Assembly (NCBI RefSeq): GCF_029893345.1
Contig: NZ_JARXVE010000008.1
Span: 186,001 to 250,000, forward strand
Origin: Mycolicibacterium frederiksbergense
GTDB lineage: Bacteria; Actinomycetota; Actinomycetes; Mycobacteriales; Mycobacteriaceae
Direction: 5' to 3'
DNA: 64,000 bases
In this document: positions 54,804 to 61,713 of the stretch, one piece after another
Position numbering within the stretch: the stretch's first letter is position 1
Layout: each line of letters begins with the position of its first letter
Position numbers and translations under genes: made by a program
Notes under the pieces: generated by a model
What the model saw: the letters and a program-made list of their open reading frames with translations, nothing else
Databases searched by the model: none
Told to the model about the DNA's origin: nothing

Positions 54804-56114
54804 TCACGCTCTGTCGAAATCGATTACGGGCGGGGTCTGGGTCAGGTCGGCGTTGCCGTAGACGTACGCCGACAGCGTGCCCGACTCGGTCGAGCCCGAC
54901 TGGGTTCGGACAGAGATACCGAATTCAGCAGTACCGATGATCGAGACCTTGCCCGTCTTCTCGTCCATGAAGTTGATGGTGAAGTCGTCGAGGTTGGACG
55001 GAGCCGTCCATTTCGCGGAATCGGCCACGAAGTCAGACCGAGCCGCCTTGTTCGGGCATTTCGGCGGTTCCAGACTCGAACTGCCGGCGCACTCCTCCAA
55101 CGCCTTTTTCAAGGCGTCCTTCACCATCTGACGGCCTTCGTCACTGGCCTTGAAATCGGTGAACACCACTCTGCTCATGGTCGAAATCTCGTACAGAGAC
55201 GGGTCCGTCCTGCCGACAGCCGGCGAATTGCCGACCTCGATGGCCGGGTTCGAACTACCGAGCTGGACCAGGCCGGGGAAGGTATAGGCCTTGCCGCTCT
55301 TGGGAACTGGCTTATCCCACACCGTGATGTACTTGGCGAGCTCAGGACTCGCGTTGTCGACGTTGAATTCTACTTTCATCGCAGCCGATTTCAGCTTCCA
55401 CCCCTGGCCCGGTGGTGGCTTCTCCAGTCGAATGCTCTGGTCGCTGTCGAGGCCTCCGACCTTCGCGATCACGTGCACAATGGCACCGCCGTCACCGGTG
55501 GGGAGGTCGGCGAGAATCTTGACGTCGGTGATGGGGAACTTCTCCATCTGCTTCTTGAGGATCTCGTGGGTGAGCATCGAGGTGTCCGGCGGTTGATCGC
55601 GCCCCAGCGACAACGCCGTCTTCGCGTCGCCACGCTGCAACGCCTCCAGGTAGGCCGCCACCGCTTCACTGGCCGTACCCGTGCCGTCCCCATACCCGCC
55701 GCCACCGAACACCATGACGCCGGCCGAAACCAGCGCCGCCACCACCGCGACGGCACCCGCGCCCAGCAGTATCCGACGGCCCCGCTTGCTCGACGGGAGC
55801 CTCAACCAGCCCTTGCCTGCGGACTTGGGGGTAGGCATCGGCATATATCCCGGGCCACCGGAAGGTTGCCCGGTGAACGGTGGCTGGTTGCCGAACGGAC
55901 CGGGCTGCGGTGCACCGGCGCCCCACTGCGGAGGCGATGAGGGTGGCGGAGGCAGCGGGGGTGCGCCGAACTGCTGCCCACCGGCAGGCGCCTGCGGGGG
56001 GTACTGCGGGCCGGGGTTGGCACCCCATACCGGTTGCAGCGGTGGTTGGTTATGTGGGCCAGGACCTGGTTGACCACCGAACTGGCCGGGGCTGCCAAAG
56101 CCTCCGCCTGTCAC
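54804..56114 (-). CDS. Proline-rich single-pass membrane protein, paralogue 1 (operon head)
   Basis: A 436-residue protein, first gene of the operon: Pro/Gly/Gln-rich residues 1-98, basic patch KRGRR, membrane helix about 114-136, then AYLEALQRGDAKTALSLG and LTHEILKKQMEKFPITDVKI. The cysteine pair is EECAGSSSLEPPKCPNK. The block SAKWTAPSNLDDFTINF matches SARWTAPTNTDKVMLRM of paralogue 3, so these two are closest. GTG start 56114. The 299 bp upstream hold the divergent promoters and an inverted repeat. Confidence 0.72.
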   Translation of the reverse strand: MTGGGFGSPGQFGGQPGPGPHNQPPLQPVWGANPGPQYPPQAPAGGQQFGAPPLPPPPSSPPQWGAGAPQPGPFGNQPPFTGQPSGGPGYMPMPTPKSAGKGWLRLPSSKRGRRILLGAGAVAVVAALVSAGVMVFGGGGYGDGTGTASEAVAAYLEALQRGDAKTALSLGRDQPPDTSMLTHEILKKQMEKFPITDVKILADLPTGDGGAIVHVIAKVGGLDSDQSIRLEKPPPGQGWKLKSAAMKVEFNVDNASPELAKYITVWDKPVPKSGKAYTFPGLVQLGSSNPAIEVGNSPAVGRTDPSLYEISTMSRVVFTDFKASDEGRQMVKDALKKALEECAGSSSLEPPKCPNKAARSDFVADSAKWTAPSNLDDFTINFMDEKTGKVSIIGTAEFGISVRTQSGSTESGTLSAYVYGNADLTQTPPVIDFDRA

Positions 56115-56244
56115 AGGCTCGCCCCAAAAGTCAGCGTGGATTGCACCGCGTCCCTCGAATCACTCACCATCGACCAGTCCGTCCGCGCGGCACCTGGCAG
56201 CCACCTGGCAGTGACCGTGAAAAATAGTAACTGCAGCGGTCAGG

Positions 56245-56281
56245 GTTCACCGGCACTAATTTCACCTCCAACCCGGTGAAC
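56245..56281. promoter_or_regulatory. Inverted repeat in the divergent MoxR-operon promoter region
   Basis: Perfect 9-bp arms GTTCACCGG and CCGGTGAAC separated by 19 bp, in the gap (56115-56413) between the MoxR operon and the lipoprotein gene. TACTAT on the minus strand (56224-56229) is a possible -10 of the operon. No other gene is seen here. Confidence 0.45.
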
Positions 56282-56413
56282 GTCTCATGCGCTAGTCACC
56301 CACTAATCGACCTGCGTTGAGCCGAAATGCTGCATCTGCACCCCTCTGTACTGAGGCAAGATCTTTCGCGGAGGTAGGGCCACCGTGAGCGGTACGGCGG
56401 CTTTCAACACGGG

Positions 56414-57211
56414 ATGACGAGGGGCGCAGTGCGGGCTGTAGTTGGTTTGCTCGGAGCCGGTCTGCTATTAGCAGGATGCTCGCAAAGTGTCGATGGCACC
56501 GTTGAGGCGTCGTCCAGAGAGGCCACGACCACCGAGACCTCCCAAACTTCGGCCCCTGTCCCGCCGCCTCCTGGAACGCCGGTCACCGCCAAACTGGCTC
56601 GTGAGGCACTCCTCAAGCCCAGCGGCTTGGGCGACATCATCGGCGACACCGATCTGCGGCAGACCGCCACCTTCACCCAGCCCGCGCAGCTCCCGGACGG
56701 CATCGCGCCGCGTGATTGCGCGGCCCGCTTGCTGTTCCAGGAGGCGCCGGGGGCCGACGGCTTCGAAGCTGTGGTCGGCGACAACAACCGCGGTACGCGC
56801 GGACAAACGGCGGCCCAGATGATTCAGGTGTTTCCGGAAACGACACCGGTGTGGCCTGAGAAGGGGCGCCAGGCACTGCGGGTGGCCGGGAATATCGTCG
56901 GCATGCTCAACGGCAAGCAGTGCCGCGAAGGGACGGCGTTCAGCACCACCGCCAAGGACGTCACCCAGCACTGGACGGCCGGGCCGGTGACCGCGGAAAA
57001 CCCTGAGGCCCTGGTCGATCCGCGCCGTGACACCGCCCGCGGCGGTGGCGGCGCGCAACGTCAGGAAGCACCGGCACGCAACTGCTATCACGCAGTTCTG
57101 GCCCGTGCGAACGCCGTGGTGGAGTCGATCGTGTGCGGTGACGGCGACTCCAAGGCACAGGCCAATCAGATCGTCGACCGGATTGCCGACAAATTGCCGG
57201 CCTCGCGGTAG
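56414..57211 (+). CDS. Lipoprotein with PknH-sensor-like domain
   Basis: A 265-residue lipoprotein. The signal ends in the lipobox LLLAGC (Cys22), followed by a Ser/Thr/Pro-rich linker (23-55). The domain has cysteines in PRDCAARLLF, NGKQCREGTA, ARNCYHAVLA and ESIVCGDGDS, a four-cysteine arrangement like the extracytoplasmic sensor domain of the kinase PknH and related lipoproteins. Start ATG 56414, with an alternative GTG at 56429. It heads a gene trio facing the MoxR operon. Ligand unknown. Confidence 0.78.
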   Translation: MTRGAVRAVVGLLGAGLLLAGCSQSVDGTVEASSREATTTETSQTSAPVPPPPGTPVTAKLAREALLKPSGLGDIIGDTDLRQTATFTQPAQLPDGIAPRDCAARLLFQEAPGADGFEAVVGDNNRGTRGQTAAQMIQVFPETTPVWPEKGRQALRVAGNIVGMLNGKQCREGTAFSTTAKDVTQHWTAGPVTAENPEALVDPRRDTARGGGGAQRQEAPARNCYHAVLARANAVVESIVCGDGDSKAQANQIVDRIADKLPASR

Positions 57212-57213
57212 AC

Positions 57214-57567
57214 GTGAGACACAGCTCAGACCGGCCCGCTGCTCCGGCGATGCCCTGGCTTCGCGGCATCGATTCCGCCACGTGGCGGATCGCCACCTGG
57301 ACGGTGCCGCTGGTATTCCAGTTGGTGTTGGCGCTTCTGCTATCGACTATGTGGATTGCACGGAGATGGCTACTCGGTGGCCAGGGCGGCAGTGCGACAT
57401 TGCTCCTCTTCGGAGCAGCGGTGTGCACGGTCGTCGCCGTTGCCACCGGCGCCATATTCCTAATGACCCGCCGAACGTTTTTGCATGGCGTCGGCCTGGC
57501 GTCTGCCGCCTCTGCCGTGGCAATCCTCATCGTCAGTGCCGCCGCAGCAGTCTGGATCGTTCAGTGA
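57214..57567 (+). CDS. Small three-helix membrane protein
   Basis: A 117-residue protein with three hydrophobic helices (about 29-50, 60-84, 94-116) and a GTG start 2 bp after the lipoprotein stop. Its stop overlaps the next start (GTGA). No known motif. Tight spacing suggests it works with the lipoprotein and the following protein. Confidence 0.65.
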   Translation: MRHSSDRPAAPAMPWLRGIDSATWRIATWTVPLVFQLVLALLLSTMWIARRWLLGGQGGSATLLLFGAAVCTVVAVATGAIFLMTRRTFLHGVGLASAASAVAILIVSAAAAVWIVQ

Positions 57568-57842
57568 CGGGCTCCCGTTCGCCGAATGTGTTCGGCCCCC
57601 TCAGCTTCAGGGCAACGCTCGCAACGACCCTGGTCTTCGAAGTCGCAGCTGTCGCAACGGGTTACTCGGTCATCTATCTGCTGTACTTCGTGTTACCCGC
57701 ACTGCTGACGGTCGCCGCGGTCGGGGGCTACCTCGCCCTTTGCGAGGGCAAAGCAACACAGATCGGCCGAGGAATGCTGATCGGCTGCATGGCGGCTCCG
57801 CTGACGGCCGCGATCGCCGTCGCTGTCATCGTCCTCACCTAG
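57564..57842 (+). CDS. Small membrane protein
   Basis: A 92-residue protein starting VTGSRSPNVFGPLSF (GTG 57564), with two or three hydrophobic helices (TLVFEVAAVATGYSVIYLLY, LPALLTVAAVGGYLAL, LTAAIAVAVIVL). Overlaps the preceding gene by 4 bp. Similar size and character to its neighbour, though not obviously a duplicate. Function unknown. Confidence 0.6.
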   Translation: MTGSRSPNVFGPLSFRATLATTLVFEVAAVATGYSVIYLLYFVLPALLTVAAVGGYLALCEGKATQIGRGMLIGCMAAPLTAAIAVAVIVLT

Positions 57843-57853
57843 GCAGCGCAGCG

Positions 57854-59113
57854 TCAGCGCAGTGCGCTGCCCTTGACCCACTCGGCCCAGGGCACGGACC
57901 AGTCGCCGTTGTTGGTCGGCTTGAGCGGATCGCCTCCGGTGTTGCGGATCTCGACGATGTCGCCGGGCATCGAGAAGTTGTAGAACCATTCGGCGTTGTC
58001 GCTATTGAGGTTGAGGCAGCCGTGACTGGTGTTGGTGTTGCCCTGCGCCCACACCGTGGCGTTGAGCTGATGCAGATAGATGCCGTCAATGCTGATCCGG
58101 GTGGCCCACGGAATGGTCGTCTTGTAGCCCAGCCGGGAGTTGACCGGCAGGCCGTAGGTCGAGGAGTCCATGACCACCGGGTTGGCCTTGTCCATCACGG
58201 TGTAGATGCCGCGCGGCGTCCAGAAACTCAGGATGGCACCGCCGATGGTCTCGGTGCCGCCCATGCCCATCGAGGTCGGCATGGTGCGCACCAGCTTGCC
58301 GTTCTCGAAGACCTTGACCTGCTTGTCGGTGTCGTCGGCGATGGTGACGTGCGAGGCGCCGATGGTGAACGAGACCTTCTCGTCCTGGGCGCCATAGAGG
58401 TCGTCGCCGAGCTTGGCGCCGTAGATGCCGGCGTCGACGGTGACCTTGGTGCCCGGGGCGTAGTACTTCTCCGGGCGCCAGTGCGCGGTCTGGTCGTCGA
58501 TCCAGTTCCATGAGCCGACGGCGGCGGGCTCGGTGATGACCTTCATCCGGCGCTCGGCGTTGGCCTTGTCGGTGATCGGCTCGTCGAAGCGCGCGACGAT
58601 CACCATCCCGACGCCGTAGGTGGCGCCGTCCTGCAGCGGGGCGTAGGACGTGCCGTTGAGGTAGACGCGGGCCTGATAGCTCGGGGTCAGGGTGGTGAAC
58701 TTGGTGGTCGTGCGGGTCGGCATGCCGCCGGGTCCGCGCGCGTCCACGGTCATTGTGTAGGTGCGGCCGTAACCGAGCGCAGTGGTCGGCTTCCAGGTCT
58801 TGGCGTCGGGGGTGAGGACGCCGGGGATCTCTTTGCCGGCGTCGTTGACCATCTTGACGCTGGCAACGGTGCCGGAGTCGGCGGTGACCATGACGCGGGC
58901 CAGCGGGTCGACGTCCTCGGCGGCGGCCTTGGGGGTGATGGTCAGTTGGGCCGGTTCGGTCGGCGAGGCCTGTGGCGCGTTTTGAGATGCGGCGGCCAAC
59001 GTCTGGCAGTGCTCGTCGCAGTCCGGCTTGGCGGTGACAACGAGCCCACCCGACACGGCGAGCACGGCGAGCGCGGCCGCCAGGTAGGCACGACGAACAG
59101 ACGTCAAGCTCAC
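57854..59113 (-). CDS. L,D-transpeptidase
   Basis: A 419-residue exported enzyme making 3-3 peptidoglycan cross-links. N-terminal signal/anchor (residues about 8-27), two Ig-like domains (50-250), then the YkuD catalytic domain with GIYLHQLNATVWAQGNTNTS followed by HGCLNLNSDNAEWF (catalytic Cys near residue 366). The C-terminus NNGDWSVPWAEWVKGSALR is typical of mycobacterial Ldts. GTG 59113 as start, but GGAG stands 5 nt before TTG 59107, which may be the true start. Neighbourhood near recBCD suggests the group called LdtF in M. smegmatis; this is from memory and not proven. Confidence 0.9.
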   Translation of the reverse strand: MSLTSVRRAYLAAALAVLAVSGGLVVTAKPDCDEHCQTLAAASQNAPQASPTEPAQLTITPKAAAEDVDPLARVMVTADSGTVASVKMVNDAGKEIPGVLTPDAKTWKPTTALGYGRTYTMTVDARGPGGMPTRTTTKFTTLTPSYQARVYLNGTSYAPLQDGATYGVGMVIVARFDEPITDKANAERRMKVITEPAAVGSWNWIDDQTAHWRPEKYYAPGTKVTVDAGIYGAKLGDDLYGAQDEKVSFTIGASHVTIADDTDKQVKVFENGKLVRTMPTSMGMGGTETIGGAILSFWTPRGIYTVMDKANPVVMDSSTYGLPVNSRLGYKTTIPWATRISIDGIYLHQLNATVWAQGNTNTSHGCLNLNSDNAEWFYNFSMPGDIVEIRNTGGDPLKPTNNGDWSVPWAEWVKGSALR

Positions 59114-59300
59114 TCCAATGTGGTTCGGCGATAGCCGTATTGATCAGGACCCGATCTGATGGGTCACATCGTAGCCGGGCCACCTGACCACCAGCGCAGC
59201 ACCTCTCAGATATGAGCGAGTCGTCACCGAATCGATCAGATTCCCCGGCGCCGGTTCGACATTTCGGGGAAGGTGGAGGTAAGTCACGAAGGAGGCTCTC

Positions 59301-59966
59301 GTGATGTGCGGACGGGTCTCGGGTTGGTCGCGCGGTGCGGCTGCGCTGGCGGTCCTGGCGGCTGCCGCCGTGCCGTCGCCGGGACCGGCCGGCGCGGATC
59401 TCGGGGCAACGGCTGTCGTCACGGTGGTAGCCGTTGCCAACGGTGAGCCGGTCAATGGCTACCACGTGATCAACCGGCAGCCCTCCCCCAACCTGTCGAC
59501 ATGCCCGGGCCCGTCGCCGGCAGCAACGGCCGACGACATCTACGCCTGTGAGCCGAGTCAGGCCATGGCCCAGGTGTGCTGGCCGACACCTGGTTCCGTG
59601 TTGTGCTTGGTGGATCCGTGGAGCAAGGAACTTCGCCGGTTCCCCGCGCCGGGCGCACTGCCGGCGGTGGGCCCGCCGGGCACACCGATGCCGTTCGCGT
59701 TGCTCCTGGAGGACGGAACGAGCTGCGTGCTCGCCGGCGGCGTCGACTGGGGCGGGCGCAGAGACGGCCTGGTTCCCGCGTACGTATGCGATCCGCGGGT
59801 GATATCGCGCGGGGTCCTCATCGATCCCGGCCAGGACTTGGTGTCGGCGATCGACCGCTCGCAGCAACCGTGGGCGGTGCAGGTCGGCGGGTTGGGCGCG
59901 CGAGGCACGTCGTTCGAGCCCCCGCGCCGGTACACCGTGTCGACCGCCTGGTTTGCGGGCAACTGA
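59301..59966 (+). CDS. Secreted protein of unknown function
   Basis: A 221-residue protein with an export signal (WSRGAAALAVLAAAAVPSPG with likely cleavage after AGA) and several cysteines in the mature part (STCPGP, YACEPS, QVCWPT, VLCLVD, SCVLAG, YVCDPR), probably paired. AAGGAGG lies upstream; the start is GTG 59301 or ATG 59304. No family recognised. It is divergent from the L,D-transpeptidase. Confidence 0.75.
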   Translation: MMCGRVSGWSRGAAALAVLAAAAVPSPGPAGADLGATAVVTVVAVANGEPVNGYHVINRQPSPNLSTCPGPSPAATADDIYACEPSQAMAQVCWPTPGSVLCLVDPWSKELRRFPAPGALPAVGPPGTPMPFALLLEDGTSCVLAGGVDWGGRRDGLVPAYVCDPRVISRGVLIDPGQDLVSAIDRSQQPWAVQVGGLGARGTSFEPPRRYTVSTAWFAGN

Positions 59967-60022
59967 CTCCAGGTGCTCGATTACTGGTTTGACCCCGAAC
60001 GCCCATACCATCGCTAGTCGAG

Positions 60023-61645
60023 ATGACCGACAACGCCCTGGCCACCCCCGCCACCAAAACCTCGCAAGCTGCCAAGATCGCCACCGAGGGTGCCCGCCGC
60101 CGCACCTTCGCCGTTATCAGCCACCCCGACGCCGGTAAGTCCACGCTGACCGAGGCGCTGGCGCTGCATGCCCGGGTGATCACCGAGGCCGGCGCGACCC
60201 ACGGCAAGGCGGGCCGGCGCTCCACGGTGTCGGACTGGATGGAGATGGAGAAGGCCCGCGGCATCTCGATCACCTCGACGGCGTTGCAGTTCCCCTACCG
60301 CGACTGCGTCATCAATCTGCTCGACACCCCGGGTCACGCCGACTTCTCCGAGGACACCTACCGGGTGTTGACGGCCGTGGATGCCGCGGTGATGCTGATC
60401 GACGCCGCGAAGGGCCTCGAGCCGCAGACCCTGAAGCTGTTCCAGGTGTGTAAGCACCGGGGGATCCCGATCATCACGGTGATCAACAAGTGGGACCGGC
60501 CGGGCCGGCACGCGCTGGAATTGATGGACGAGATCCACGACCGGATCGGGCTGCGCACCACCCCGCTGACCTGGCCGGTCGGCATCGCCGGGGATTTCAA
60601 GGGTGTGATGGACCGCCGGGCCAACAAGTTCATCCGGTTCACCCGGACCGCGGGCGGGGCCACCGCGGCCCCCGAGGAGCACATCTTGGCGGATGACGCG
60701 CACGCCGCCGCCGGGGATGACTGGGATACCGCCGTGGAGGAATCCGAGCTGCTCTCGGCCGACGGCTCCGACTACGACCGCGACACCTTCCTCGGCGGCG
60801 AGTCCTCCCCGGTGCTGTTCACCTCGGCGGCGCTGAACTTCGGGGTGAACCAGCTGCTCGACGTGCTGGTCGAGCTGGCACCGGCGCCCACCGGCGCCGC
60901 CGATGTCGACGGGGTGCGACGGGTGGTGGAGTCGCCGTTCAGCGCGTTCGTGTTCAAGGTGCAGGCCGGGATGGATTCGTCGCATCGCGACCGCATCGCG
61001 TATGCGCGGGTGGTCTCGGGCACCTTCGAGCGCGGTGATGTGCTCACCCACGCCGCCACCGGCAAGCCGTTCGTCACCAAGTACGCCCAGTCGGTGTTCG
61101 GCCAGCAGCGTTCGACGCTGGACGATGCCTGGCCCGGTGACGTGATCGGGTTGGCCAACGCCGCGGTCCTGCGCCCGGGCGACACGCTGTACCGCGATGT
61201 TCCCGTGCACTTCCCGCCGATCCCGAGCTTCTCCCCCGAGCACTTCATGGTGGCCCGCGGCAAGGATCCCAGTAAGCACAAGCAGTTCCGCCGCGGCATC
61301 GAACAGCTGGACCAGGAAGGCGTCGTTCAGGTGCTGCGCTCGGACAAGCGCGGTGACCAGGCACCGGTGTTCGCCGCGGTCGGACCGATGCAGTTCGAGG
61401 TGGCCGCGCACCGGATGGCCACCGAGCTCAGCGCGCCGGTCTCGCTGGAGTCGTTGCCGTATCAGATCGCGCGGATCGTGGACCCCGAGGACGCCGAGTT
61501 CGTGAATCGCCAGGTGTCCTGCGAGGTGCTGACCCGCACCGACGGGGTGATGTTGGTGCTGTTCTCCACGCCGTGGCGGCTGGAGGGTTTCCAGCGCGAC
61601 AACCCCGACATCAAGCTGCGGTCTTTGGTGGCGGCTGAAGGGTAG
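60023..61645 (+). CDS. prfC: Peptide chain release factor 3
   Basis: A 540-residue translational GTPase. G1 is VISHPDAGKSTLTEAL, the switch includes RGISITSTALQFPY, G3 is DTPGHADFSED and G4 VINKWDRPGRH. Domain III shows PFSAFVFKVQAGMDSSHRDR, typical of RF3 rather than EF-G. It removes RF1/RF2 from the ribosome after peptide release. The ATG is preceded by no clear ribosome site; a TACCAT box at 60006-60011 suggests a leaderless or very short leader mRNA. Confidence 0.95.
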   Translation: MTDNALATPATKTSQAAKIATEGARRRTFAVISHPDAGKSTLTEALALHARVITEAGATHGKAGRRSTVSDWMEMEKARGISITSTALQFPYRDCVINLLDTPGHADFSEDTYRVLTAVDAAVMLIDAAKGLEPQTLKLFQVCKHRGIPIITVINKWDRPGRHALELMDEIHDRIGLRTTPLTWPVGIAGDFKGVMDRRANKFIRFTRTAGGATAAPEEHILADDAHAAAGDDWDTAVEESELLSADGSDYDRDTFLGGESSPVLFTSAALNFGVNQLLDVLVELAPAPTGAADVDGVRRVVESPFSAFVFKVQAGMDSSHRDRIAYARVVSGTFERGDVLTHAATGKPFVTKYAQSVFGQQRSTLDDAWPGDVIGLANAAVLRPGDTLYRDVPVHFPPIPSFSPEHFMVARGKDPSKHKQFRRGIEQLDQEGVVQVLRSDKRGDQAPVFAAVGPMQFEVAAHRMATELSAPVSLESLPYQIARIVDPEDAEFVNRQVSCEVLTRTDGVMLVLFSTPWRLEGFQRDNPDIKLRSLVAAEG

Positions 61646-61713
61646 GCCACCCGATCATCGCCGCCAGACGCGTCATCATGACACGTTGGCCCGGCTCAGG
61701 GGCCGAACCGGCG

